Assembly: GCF_030542965.1 (NCBI RefSeq)
Contig: NZ_JAUAOA010000025.1
Span: 1 to 51,261 of the forward strand
From: Azotosporobacter soli
GTDB lineage: Bacteria > Bacillota > Negativicutes > SG130
Direction of reading: 5' to 3'
Length of the DNA: 51,261 nt
The position numbers and the translations under genes were made by a program. The notes below the pieces were generated by a model. The model did not search any database. It was not told the origin of the DNA and saw nothing but the letters and a program-made list of their open reading frames with translations. Every line of letters begins with the position of its first letter. Position 1 is the first letter of the stretch. Shown here in pieces: positions 15,492 to 23,513 of this stretch.

Positions 15492-16085
15492 ATGGCGACA
15501 CGCGTAGGTTTGGATCGCAAGGAAATCATAATGGCGGCGGCTGAAATTGCCGATCAGGAGGGCCTGAGTAAATTGACGCTCAAGCTCGTTGCACAGCGAC
15601 TCGGCGTAAAGACGCCGTCGCTTTACAATCATATGGAAGGCTTGCCGGAATTAAAACGGGCGATGGCGGTATGGGGCACGCAGCTTTTAAAGGAAACGAT
15701 CAGTGAAGCCGCAATCGGCAAGGCAAAAGCGGAAGCCGTATTGGCGATTGCGGTCGCTTACCGTTCCTTTGCGCATCAACGGCCGGGATTATACCGGGCG
15801 ATCATTGCCGCGCCGGATCGTGAATGCGTCGAGCAGAAGGAAGCGATTGCCAGTTTGATGGCGGTCATTAAGAGGGTACTGAAAGCATACGCTCTGCCAG
15901 AAGATAAACATATTCATGCGGTGCGCGGTCTGCGCAGCATGATGCATGGCTTTGTGACGCTGGAGATGGCGGGCTGGTTTGTCGGCGCAGTTGAAAAAGA
16001 GGAAAGTTATCTTCAATTGATTGCAACGTTCGTCAACGGCATTACGCTACAGTCTAGCGCGCAAACGATTGATGCAGGCAAGTGA
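15492..16085 (+). CDS. TetR-family transcriptional repressor
   Basis: A 197-residue TetR-type regulator. The helix-turn-helix is at about residues 25-48 (LTLKLVAQRLGVKTPSLYNHMEG), followed by a helical ligand domain of the WHG-like type. ATG 15492 is used since GAGGGAAAG lies just upstream; TTG 15471 would overlap that site. It is ten bases ahead of the efflux transporter gene and probably represses both, with the pump's substrate or a similar compound as inducer. The paired palindromes at 15421-15454 are the likely operator. Confidence 0.9.
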   Translation: MATRVGLDRKEIIMAAAEIADQEGLSKLTLKLVAQRLGVKTPSLYNHMEGLPELKRAMAVWGTQLLKETISEAAIGKAKAEAVLAIAVAYRSFAHQRPGLYRAIIAAPDRECVEQKEAIASLMAVIKRVLKAYALPEDKHIHAVRGLRSMMHGFVTLEMAGWFVGAVEKEESYLQLIATFVNGITLQSSAQTIDAGK

Positions 16086-16095
16086 GGTGGTTTAG

Positions 16096-17283
16096 ATGGA
16101 AATTTGGCGAAGAAACTTATTGGTATGCTGGTTTGGCGTGTTTGTTACATCGGCTGGATTGAGTCAGGTTATCCCGATCATGCCGTTATATATCGCGCAT
16201 TTGGGCGTGGAGAATACGGCGGAGATCGAACGCTGGTCAGGCATTGCGTTTGGCATCACGACGCTAGTCATGGCGCTCGTCTCGCCGATCTGGGGCAAGG
16301 CGGCTGACAAGTACGGCCGCAAGCCGATGCTGCTCAGAGCCAGTTTGGGCATGGCTGTCGTGGTCACGGCAATGGGGTTCGTGCATAATGTTTACCAATT
16401 GATTGGTTTACGTTTATTGCAGGGCACGATTTCCGGCTTCTATGCCGGATCGATCACGCTGATCGCGACGCAGACGCCGAAAAATCATACGGGTTGGGCG
16501 CTGGGGACGTTAGCTACCGGTTCGATGGCCGGTATGTTGATCGGACCGCTGGTCGGAGGTTTTTTGTCAGAGCATGTAGGTATGCAAAGTGTGTTTTTGT
16601 CGACCGGAGTGTTGCTGCTGGTCGCATTCTTCTTATCGCTGTTTTTTGTTAAAGAGCAGTTTACCCGTTCCGAAGAAGAGGCATTGGGCTTTCAAGAGGT
16701 CTGGCGGCAACTGCCGAATCAGGGCTTGGTCATCACGCTGATCATCACGACGTTTGTCTTGCAGGCTGCGTTGTATTCGATTGAACCGATCATTACCGTA
16801 TATATAGCGGAGCTGTCGCACGACACGACGCATGTGGCGCTGCTTTCGGGCCTGGTTTTCGCTTCATCCGGATTGGCCAGCTTTATCGCTGCCCCAAGGC
16901 TTGGGAAGCTGTCGGATAAAATTGGATCGGAAAAAGTCATGCTGACCGCGCTGATCGTCGCCGGAATCGTTTTTATTCCGCAGGCGTTGGTGGAAAATCC
17001 CTGGCAACTGATGGCGTTGCGTTTTATCCTTGGCCTTGCTACCGCGGGATTACTGCCTTCAATTAACACGTTGGTGCGGCGCAGCGTACCGGATGCGGTA
17101 GCCGGACGTGCGTTCGGCTATAACCAGTCGGCGCAGTTTCTCGGTACGTTCAGCGGTGCGGTGGCCGGAGGGCAGATCGCGGCGCTGTTCGGCATCCATT
17201 ATGTGTTTTTTATTACCAGTTTTTTGTTGCTGGCGAATGCAGCGTGGTTTTATCAGGGCATTTATCGCAAAGCTGCGCTGTGA
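16096..17283 (+). CDS. MFS drug-efflux transporter, MdtG-like
   Basis: A 395-residue major facilitator with twelve predicted membrane helices. The DHA1 motif A reads GKAADKYGRKPMLL between helices 2 and 3. Segments such as WSGIAFGITTLVMALVSPIWG, ALGTLATGSMAGMLIGPL, LISAPRLGKLSDKIG-like sequence and AGRAFGYNQS match what I recall of E. coli MdtG. It probably exports small toxic compounds across the inner membrane using the proton gradient. Its gene follows the TetR repressor by ten bases. The exact substrate cannot be read from the sequence. Confidence 0.88.
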   Translation: MEIWRRNLLVCWFGVFVTSAGLSQVIPIMPLYIAHLGVENTAEIERWSGIAFGITTLVMALVSPIWGKAADKYGRKPMLLRASLGMAVVVTAMGFVHNVYQLIGLRLLQGTISGFYAGSITLIATQTPKNHTGWALGTLATGSMAGMLIGPLVGGFLSEHVGMQSVFLSTGVLLLVAFFLSLFFVKEQFTRSEEEALGFQEVWRQLPNQGLVITLIITTFVLQAALYSIEPIITVYIAELSHDTTHVALLSGLVFASSGLASFIAAPRLGKLSDKIGSEKVMLTALIVAGIVFIPQALVENPWQLMALRFILGLATAGLLPSINTLVRRSVPDAVAGRAFGYNQSAQFLGTFSGAVAGGQIAALFGIHYVFFITSFLLLANAAWFYQGIYRKAAL

Positions 17284-17348
17284 GGCATGCGGCAAAGCCT
17301 GCGTCCTGTCATCTTTCTGACAAACCAGACACGAATGCGCAGAGGGTT

Positions 17349-17421
17349 TTGACAAGGTATTTTGATTAGAGTACAATAAATAACGGCAATAACGATGACG
17401 GCATGCCCTGGGCGTGCCGTC
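17349..17421 (+). promoter_or_regulatory. Promoter and leader hairpin of the thioesterase-racemase operon
   Basis: TTGACA (17349-17354) and TACAAT (17372-17377) are 17 bases apart, a near-consensus housekeeping promoter. The leader then contains a stem GACGGCATGC/GCGTGCCGTC (17397-17421, one wobble) followed by TTTCATT. The stem could work as an attenuator or as a weak terminator for transcripts coming from the transporter gene. Confidence 0.6.
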
Positions 17422-17447
17422 TTTCATTCAATAGAAGTGAGGCTGTA

Positions 17448-17885
17448 ATGATGGTAAGCGTAACAGATAAGGTTCGATTTGTAGAAACCGATATGATGGG
17501 TGTCGTCCATCATTCCAATTATTTTCGCTGGTTTGAGATGGCGCGCGTGGCGTTTCTTGCCAAAGCCGGCCTTACACTGGGCGATTTTTTAACCGCTGGC
17601 TTTCTTTTTCCGATTGGCGAAGTCAGCTGCTCCTATAAAGCGCCGGCGCGTTTTGATGACGCCATACGCATCGAGGCGACGCTGGAAGAGTTCAGTCGGG
17701 TTAAGATGGCGTTCAGTTACCGGGTGGTGCGCAGCGCGGATGAAGTGCTGTTGGCTGAAGGCCGCACACGCAATGTCTTCACCGACCAATCCGGCAAGAT
17801 TTGTCGTTTGCCGGACGAGTACTACCTGCCATTGGCGGCGCTAAAAGAAAAGGAAAGACAGGAGGCCGGTCATGACGGACGATAA
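17448..17885 (+). CDS. Acyl-CoA thioesterase, 4HBT (hot-dog) family
   Basis: A 145-residue hot-dog-fold protein of the YbgC/4-hydroxybenzoyl-CoA thioesterase type. The N-terminal signature VRFVETDMMGVVHHSNYFRW contains the catalytic Asp region, and CSYKAPARFDDAIRIEA matches the family's second strand. It would hydrolyse an acyl-CoA in the cytoplasm; the substrate is unknown. ATG 17448 or the next codon 17451 both lie well behind AAGTGAGG. The end overlaps the racemase start by 14 bases, so the two are coupled. Confidence 0.88.
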   Translation: MMVSVTDKVRFVETDMMGVVHHSNYFRWFEMARVAFLAKAGLTLGDFLTAGFLFPIGEVSCSYKAPARFDDAIRIEATLEEFSRVKMAFSYRVVRSADEVLLAEGRTRNVFTDQSGKICRLPDEYYLPLAALKEKERQEAGHDGR

Positions 17886-18675
17886 AAAGAATTTGCCGAT
17901 CGGCGTTTTTGATTCCGGTATCGGCGGCTTGACCGTGGTAAAGGAGCTGCGTGCATTGCTGCCGGGCGAAGACATCATTTATTTCGGCGACACAGCCAGG
18001 GTTCCTTATGGACCACGGCCGCCGCAGCAGATTCTAACATTTATGCAGCAGATTCTACGCTTTTTTGCCGCTCAACCGGTTAAGCTGGCTGTTGTGGCTT
18101 GCAACACGATGACGGCGCTCGGCGTGGAGGCAAATCAGGGACGTTTTGCATTTCCGCTGGTCGGCGTGGATACCGGCATGGCGGCTGCGCTCAATTACGG
18201 GACAAAGGTCGGCCTGTTGGCGACCCAGGCGACGGTTACCAGCGGCAAGCATGCCGAGAAGGCGCGGCTTTTTAACGCACGCGCCGAAGTGACGGGTGTT
18301 CCCTGTCATGATTTTGTACCGTTGATTGAAGGCGGCCAGCTAAGCGGTCCAGCGGTGGAGGCGGCTGTTGCCAGTTATCTTGCGCCGCTTTGTCAGGCCG
18401 GTGTTTCTTCGCTGGTGCTGGGCTGCACGCATTATCCGCTCTTGACGCCGCTGATTCGCGAAAAGGTCGGCGATGCGATGGCAATTATCAATCCGGCGCT
18501 GGAGACGGCAACTGCGGCGCAGGAAGTATTGCGACAGCAGGCACTGTTGGCCGGACCCGCGCGAAAGGGCGCGACTCGCTTGTGCTTTTCCGCACTAACG
18601 GAGCAGGTGCGAATGATGGCAACGCAAATTTTAGATGGAGAGTGCAGTCTGGAAGAGGTGGAATTGCCGGACTGA
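17872..18675 (+). CDS. murI: Glutamate racemase
   Basis: A 267-residue enzyme that converts L- to D-glutamate for peptidoglycan. The FDSGIGGLTV start, YFGDTARVPYG, first catalytic Cys77 in VVACNTMTA and the second Cys in VLGCTHYPLL are all present. Length is normal. In a glutamate-fermenting cell this enzyme competes for the same substrate as the mutase operon at 28743. It follows the thioesterase with overlap and precedes a membrane-anchored unknown. Confidence 0.95.
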   Translation: MTDDKKNLPIGVFDSGIGGLTVVKELRALLPGEDIIYFGDTARVPYGPRPPQQILTFMQQILRFFAAQPVKLAVVACNTMTALGVEANQGRFAFPLVGVDTGMAAALNYGTKVGLLATQATVTSGKHAEKARLFNARAEVTGVPCHDFVPLIEGGQLSGPAVEAAVASYLAPLCQAGVSSLVLGCTHYPLLTPLIREKVGDAMAIINPALETATAAQEVLRQQALLAGPARKGATRLCFSALTEQVRMMATQILDGECSLEEVELPD

Positions 18676-18726
18676 ATTTGCTATACTAAATGAATGTGAT
18701 TAAAACAATGGGATGGGGGCCTGAGC

Positions 18727-19275
18727 GTGAACGTAGTATTTCTAATCATTGGCTTACTAGTCTTGGTGGCGGCAGCCGTGCGGCTGTATATTGCCGGCCA
18801 GGGCGATGCGGAATTCGAATTCCTGGTGAAAGAGCGGACGCAATTTGCCGTAAGTGAAGAAACGGAAAGCTATATGGAATTGACCTGCCGTGTGCCGTTT
18901 GTCAACAAAGGCAGTCAGGATGGAACGATCATGGATGCGTATCCGCGTACGCTGCTGCCGTATGAACAGTTTGACAAACTGGAAGCTGTGGGACGTTTGG
19001 AACTGGAAGATGCGCCGCGCGTCGATAATTATTTTGAAGCGGTGATCATTCCTAAAGGCACGGGGCAGGCGGTGAATGTAACGCTGCGTCTGACGGATCG
19101 CAAGAGCATGGGTTTGCGCAGTGCGCTTGATGCCATGGTGGGGAATCGCGTGGATCTGCCGGTTGATATTGTTTATCAGGTGGTGGCGCGCAGCGACTGG
19201 TACATCAACAAGAAACGCTTGGTGCTGACCTCGGAAGAACTTGCGGCGGCCTTGGCTGCAAAAGGAGGAGAATGA
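18727..19275 (+). CDS. Membrane-anchored protein of unknown function
   Basis: A 182-residue protein I do not recognise. Residues 3-24 form a hydrophobic anchor; the remaining beta-rich part (FLVKERTQFAVSEE, ELTCRVPFVNKGSQDGTIMD, VDLPVDIVYQVVARSDWYINKKRLVL) looks like an extracytoplasmic Ig-like or sandwich fold. One Cys is present. GTG 18727 is preceded by a G-rich site. Its stop overlaps the ATG at 19272 and the two genes are probably cotranscribed, so a link with the CofE-like protein is possible. Confidence 0.7.
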   Translation: MNVVFLIIGLLVLVAAAVRLYIAGQGDAEFEFLVKERTQFAVSEETESYMELTCRVPFVNKGSQDGTIMDAYPRTLLPYEQFDKLEAVGRLELEDAPRVDNYFEAVIIPKGTGQAVNVTLRLTDRKSMGLRSALDAMVGNRVDLPVDIVYQVVARSDWYINKKRLVLTSEELAAALAAKGGE

Positions 19276-19277
19276 GC

Positions 19278-19934
19278 ATGGCGGAATTGGAACTGGTGCC
19301 GGTAAAGACGCGAATTCTTACCGATAAAGATGATATTGTCGATATGATTGAAAAATACGCAAAGGATCTGATTGGGCCGGATGACGTCATTTCAGTGGCG
19401 GAAAGCGTGGTTGCAATCACGCAGGGCGAATTTACGCGCCCGGAGGATTTGAATCCCGGCTGGCTGGCGCGCATCATGTGCCGCTTTGTGCCGCAAAAAG
19501 GCAGCCTGTCCAGTGTCTACGGCATGCAGGCCGCGATGAATTATGAGGGAGAATGGCGTATGGCTTTCGCGATGCTGGTTGGCATGGCGGCCAAATGCAT
19601 CGGCAAGAGCGGCGTCTTTTATCAGATGGCGGGACGTCAGGCGGCGCTGATCGATGATGTCACAGGCACGATGCCTCCGTTTGATAAGTGCCTGGTGTTC
19701 GGACCGAAAAAGCCGGTTGAAGTCGCAGAAGCGATTCGCGAACGCCTTGGCTGCTACGGCGCGGCCGTTGCCGACGTTAATGATCTGAAACGGGCCTTGA
19801 TTGTCGGCGTATCGCCCGGTGTTGATCCGAAAGAGCTGTCACGGATCCTGATCGATAATCCGTTTGGTAACGCGTCGCAGAGAACGCCGGTCGTTATTAT
19901 AAAAAATTATGCCAAGGTATTGGCGGGGAAATAA
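19278..19934 (+). CDS. CofE-like (F420-0:gamma-glutamyl ligase fold) protein
   Basis: A 218-residue protein resembling the CofE/FbiB-N ligase family: VPVKTRIL at the N-terminus, DVISVAESVVAITQGEF, a central glycine-rich stretch and a DDVTGTMPPFDKCLVFGPKKP region. True CofE adds glutamate to coenzyme F420-0, but F420 is not expected in this kind of bacterium and no other F420 gene is here, so the substrate is probably different. ATG 19278 is preferred because GGAGG (19264-19268) is at a better distance than for ATG 19272. It is cotranscribed with the anchored unknown before it. Confidence 0.65.
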   Translation: MAELELVPVKTRILTDKDDIVDMIEKYAKDLIGPDDVISVAESVVAITQGEFTRPEDLNPGWLARIMCRFVPQKGSLSSVYGMQAAMNYEGEWRMAFAMLVGMAAKCIGKSGVFYQMAGRQAALIDDVTGTMPPFDKCLVFGPKKPVEVAEAIRERLGCYGAAVADVNDLKRALIVGVSPGVDPKELSRILIDNPFGNASQRTPVVIIKNYAKVLAGK

Positions 19935-19941
19935 GAAGCGG

Positions 19942-19970
19942 TTGAAAAAACAATGATTTCGTATTACACT
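19942..19970 (+). promoter_or_regulatory. Putative promoter for the dehydratase-type operon
   Basis: TTGAAA (19942-19947) and TACACT (19965-19970) are 17 bases apart, just after the CofE-like gene. Transcription would start near 19977, leaving a leader of about 130 bases that contains the hairpin at 20015-20070. Confidence 0.45.
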
Positions 19971-20014
19971 TACAACTAACTATAAGGCTGGAGCGTTATA
20001 GGACGTTTCTTGCC

Positions 20015-20070
20015 GGCGGATGCTTGCAGGGAGGATAGGGAAGTGCACTATCCTCTTTGTTGCGTCCGCC
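20015..20070 (+). other. Structured 5' leader of the dehydratase-type gene
   Basis: An outer stem GGCGGATGC (20015-20023) with GCGTCCGCC (20062-20070, one wobble) encloses a second stem GAGGATAG (20031-20038) with CTATCCTC (20048-20055). No T run follows, so it is not an intrinsic terminator. It lies 36 bases before the ATG at 20107. A regulatory leader or protein-binding RNA is possible; I recognise no known riboswitch class. Confidence 0.45.
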
Positions 20071-20106
20071 AGTCGGTTGCTATCAGAAAGGCAAGGGGGC
20101 GGGCAT

Positions 20107-21084
20107 ATGGCGCGCATCGGTGTTACGACCACCGTTCCGGTGGAAATTATTCTGGCGGCGGGACATGTTCCCGTGGATTTGAACAATATATTTATTACGC
20201 ATCCCGAGGCGAACCGGATGATTGATATGGCGGAAGATGCCGGTTATCCTCGCAATCTATGCGGTTGGATCAAAGGACTGTACGGCGTTGTGGTGGGGCA
20301 AAAGGACATCGATACCGTCATTGCCGTTACGCAGGGAGATTGCAGCAACACACATGCATTGATGGAGACTTTTACGCTGGCGGGGATTGATACGATACCG
20401 TTTGCCTATCCGTACGACCGGGACTATGATTTGCTGAAACTGCAAATGGAAAAGCTGATGAGTTCGCTGGGCACCGACTGGGAACAGGTGATGACGGTGA
20501 AACGTCGGCTGGACGGATTGCGCGGTAAAATTGCCGAACTCGACCGCATGACCTGGCAGGACAATGTCGTCAGCGGTGCGGAGAATCATTTGTATCAGGT
20601 GTGCTGCAGTGATTTTAACGGCGACGCGACCTTGTTCGAAACGCAGTTGGATGCATTTATGGCGGAGGCGGCCAAGCGCAACGAATTTACCGAGGATTTG
20701 CGCATCGGCTATATTGGCGTGCCGCCGATTTTCACCGATTTGTATGACTATATGGAAAGTATGGGCGCGCGCGTCGTCTTTAATGAAGTGCAGCGACAAT
20801 TTGCGATGCCGTTTGGTATCGAGGACCTGGTTGAGCAATATCGTCATTACACGTATCCATATGGCGTGTTTGATCGAATTGAAGACATTCAGGCGGAAAT
20901 TGAGCGGCGCAATCTGGATGGCATCATCCATTATGTGCAAAGTTTTTGTTTTCGTCAGATTGAAGATATGATTTTTCGCCAAAAATTGGATGTTCCGGTT
21001 TTGACGGTCGAAGGAGACCGGCCCGGAAAACTGGATGCCCGGACACGACTACGGCTTGATAGTTTTTTAGAAATGCTGCGATGA
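20107..21084 (+). CDS. 2-hydroxyacyl-CoA dehydratase D-type / double-cubane Fe-S protein
   Basis: A 325-residue protein of the HgdB/YjiM superfamily. Conserved cysteines are in NLCGWIKG, QGDCSNTHA and SFCFRQIED, which would hold an Fe-S cluster. Real dehydratases have two different subunits, but only one is encoded here, next to a single activase. That single-subunit arrangement is also seen for the double-cubane cluster proteins and YjiM/YjiL, so this may be a low-potential reductase rather than a dehydratase. ATG 20107 follows AAGGGGG; the open frame upstream (from 20020) has no ribosome site. Substrate unknown. Confidence 0.75.
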   Translation: MARIGVTTTVPVEIILAAGHVPVDLNNIFITHPEANRMIDMAEDAGYPRNLCGWIKGLYGVVVGQKDIDTVIAVTQGDCSNTHALMETFTLAGIDTIPFAYPYDRDYDLLKLQMEKLMSSLGTDWEQVMTVKRRLDGLRGKIAELDRMTWQDNVVSGAENHLYQVCCSDFNGDATLFETQLDAFMAEAAKRNEFTEDLRIGYIGVPPIFTDLYDYMESMGARVVFNEVQRQFAMPFGIEDLVEQYRHYTYPYGVFDRIEDIQAEIERRNLDGIIHYVQSFCFRQIEDMIFRQKLDVPVLTVEGDRPGKLDARTRLRLDSFLEMLR

Positions 21085-21094
21085 GGTGTAAGAT

Positions 21095-21859
21095 ATGTTT
21101 TGCGGATTGGATTTAGGCAGCCGCAGTGTGAAACTGGTGTTGCTTGATGAAACGGGAGTTAAAGAAAGCCGGGTGTTTGCTACGGTCGATTTTTATCGTC
21201 AGTATGGGCGACGTACCGAGGAAGGTCTGGTAGTGGATTTTGCCGCAATCGGAGCCGGTGGTGTGGAAAAAGTCGTGGCGACCGGTTACGGCAGAAATAC
21301 GCTGGATCTGGCTGGCGTTGAAGTGATTGCCGAATTGAAGGCGCATACCAAAGGCGCGGTTTGGCAAACCGGGCTAAGCGACTTTACGTTGCTGGATCTG
21401 GGCGGGCAGGACAGCAAGGTCATCAAAGTTAAAAAAGGCCGCATGGTCGATTTTGCCACGAATGATAAATGCGCTGCCAGTACCGGACGTTATCTGGAGA
21501 ATATGGCGGCGGTTCTTGGCGTAAGTCTTGAAGAACTAAGCAGTCATAGCGAGAATCCGGTAGAGTTGTCGGCAACCTGTGCAATTTTCGGCGAATCGGA
21601 ATTGATCGGCCGGATTATTGAAGGACACAGCGTTCCGACTTTGTCGGCGGGCGTCAATTATACGATTTTTAAACGAATCAAACCGATGCTGAATTCTTTG
21701 CACAGCGAAGTACTGGTCTTTACCGGGGGCGTGGCCTTGGGACAAGGCGTGCGAAAACTCTTGGCCGCAGAACTTAACAGCGAAGTTGTCGTGCCGCCGC
21801 AGCCGCAATTGAACGGTGCGATCGGCTGCGCCGCATATGCCATGGAAAAGAGGGGATAG
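21095..21859 (+). CDS. Dehydratase activase / ATP-dependent electron donor (HgdC-type)
   Basis: A 254-residue ASKHA-fold ATPase of the CoA-dehydratase activator family. LDLGSRSVKLVL and LLDLGGQDSKVI are the phosphate-binding loops; Cys in NDKCAASTGR and in ATCAIFGESE are the ligands for the [4Fe-4S] cluster shared between two subunits. It injects electrons into the partner protein at very low potential with ATP hydrolysis. It lies ten bases after its presumed partner and two bases before the next gene, so all belong to one operon. Confidence 0.88.
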   Translation: MFCGLDLGSRSVKLVLLDETGVKESRVFATVDFYRQYGRRTEEGLVVDFAAIGAGGVEKVVATGYGRNTLDLAGVEVIAELKAHTKGAVWQTGLSDFTLLDLGGQDSKVIKVKKGRMVDFATNDKCAASTGRYLENMAAVLGVSLEELSSHSENPVELSATCAIFGESELIGRIIEGHSVPTLSAGVNYTIFKRIKPMLNSLHSEVLVFTGGVALGQGVRKLLAAELNSEVVVPPQPQLNGAIGCAAYAMEKRG

Positions 21860-21861
21860 AG

Positions 21862-23511
21862 ATGCTGCTGGGAATTGATGTAGGGGGAACGTTCACCGAT
21901 GCGGTGGCGGTCGCGGATGGCCGTGTGCTTGAAACGGTCAAGGTACCGACGACGCATGATGATTTGCTGGTCGGCATCTTAGCCGCGCTGGATCACATCG
22001 TATCGCGCTGCCCACGTCAGATCAGCCGGGTTGCCTTGTCGACCACCTGGGTTACGAATGCGGTGGTGGAAGGCAAGCTCGATCCGGTTGAACTGCTTGT
22101 CATGGCGGGGCCGGGTTTGAACCTTAGCGGTTTATTGCCGGTGACGCCGCGCTTTTTGACAGGCTATGTGGATCACCGCGGTATTCAGGTCCAAGCGCCT
22201 GATGACGGTGAATTGCAGCAGCGCATTCCGAAGACGGCGGATTCCGTGTACGCGGTGTCCGGCAAGTTTTCCGTGCGCAATCCCGACGCAGAACAGCAGC
22301 TGAATGCTTGGCTGAAAGAGCATCGCCAAGCCGAACATGTGACGCTGGGCGGAAAATTATCCGGCTCGCTTAATTTTTTGCGCCGTACGAACGGCGCTTA
22401 TTTCAATGCCGCCGTTTGGCGGCGCTTTAAAGATTTTGAAGCCGCGATCAATCAGGCGCTTGCTGCGCGTGACATCATAGCGCCGCTCGTGATCTTGAAA
22501 GCGGATGGCGGAACGATGCCGCTGACGGCGGCCGGAGAAATGCCGGTGGAAGCGATTTTTACCGGGCCGGCGGCCAGCGTTATGGGAATACAGGCATTGA
22601 CCGACTGTCGCGGAACGATGGTTTCGCTCGATGTGGGCGGCACGACGACCGATCTGGCGTTATGGCAGGATGGACAACCTCTTTTGGCGGCGGGCGGTGC
22701 GTTTGTCGAGCGCTATCCGACTGCGGTACGCGCATTTCAGTTGTTGTCTGTCGGCGTTGGCGGCGATAGTGAAGTCCGTTTGGCAGGCGAAGAGGTAGTC
22801 GTTGGTCCGCTGCGCCGCGGCCCGGCGATGGCGAATGGCGGAACTGTGCCGACGCTGTCGGATGCGATGATCGTGCTTGAGGAAGCTTCGTTCGGCTCGC
22901 GAAAATTAGCGGAAGCGGCGATGGATCAATTGGCTCTTCCTGGCTTGACGGTACGGGAAAAGGCGGAAACCGTGCTGCAGGCGGCGGCACGGCAAGTCGT
23001 CGTCGCGATTCGACAGATGCTGCTGCGCGAAGAAACGAAACCGGTTTATCGGGTGGCGGAGATTACGCAGCCTGTGATTCTTGATTTGCAAGGAGTCATT
23101 GGCGTCGGCGGTGCGGCCGCTCCGATTGCGAAACGGGCGGCGGCTTTGCTTGGTGCGGCTTGCGTTTTGCCGGAACATGGCGAGGTTGCCAATGCGATTG
23201 GTGCGGCGGTTAGCCGCCCGACGCTTGAAATTAATCTGCGCGCCGACACCGTGGCCGGCCGTTATTCAGTTGGCGAACTCGGCCTTGAGGCGGCGCTGCC
23301 GGTTGGTGTGCGGACGGTTGCCGCAGTGACGGATTTTGCGAAGCAGCTTCTTTGTCAGCGTGCGACTGAATTGAAAATGGAGCAAGGTGAGAGCGAAGTG
23401 GTTTCCTTGGAATCATTTCCTGTTGTCAAAGGTTTCAATCGCAGCGGTTGGATTTATCAGTGTCGTATGCAATTGACGCCGGGCGTTTTAATGCGGCTTG
23501 AGGAGGCGTGA
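21862..23511 (+). CDS. Hydantoinase/oxoprolinase-A-like ATPase
   Basis: A 549-residue protein of the HyuA family: N-terminal GIDVGGTFTDAV, STTWVTNAVVEGK, a central second nucleotide-binding part VSLDVGGTTTDLALW and GVGGDSEVR. These enzymes use ATP to open hydantoin or 5-oxoproline rings, normally with a HyuB partner, which is missing here. It is shorter than the full-length class (about 680 residues). In an operon with an Fe-S activase it may have a different role. Start ATG 21862 is two bases after the activase stop. Substrate unknown. Confidence 0.8.
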   Translation: MLLGIDVGGTFTDAVAVADGRVLETVKVPTTHDDLLVGILAALDHIVSRCPRQISRVALSTTWVTNAVVEGKLDPVELLVMAGPGLNLSGLLPVTPRFLTGYVDHRGIQVQAPDDGELQQRIPKTADSVYAVSGKFSVRNPDAEQQLNAWLKEHRQAEHVTLGGKLSGSLNFLRRTNGAYFNAAVWRRFKDFEAAINQALAARDIIAPLVILKADGGTMPLTAAGEMPVEAIFTGPAASVMGIQALTDCRGTMVSLDVGGTTTDLALWQDGQPLLAAGGAFVERYPTAVRAFQLLSVGVGGDSEVRLAGEEVVVGPLRRGPAMANGGTVPTLSDAMIVLEEASFGSRKLAEAAMDQLALPGLTVREKAETVLQAAARQVVVAIRQMLLREETKPVYRVAEITQPVILDLQGVIGVGGAAAPIAKRAAALLGAACVLPEHGEVANAIGAAVSRPTLEINLRADTVAGRYSVGELGLEAALPVGVRTVAAVTDFAKQLLCQRATELKMEQGESEVVSLESFPVVKGFNRSGWIYQCRMQLTPGVLMRLEEA

Positions 23512-23513
23512 AT

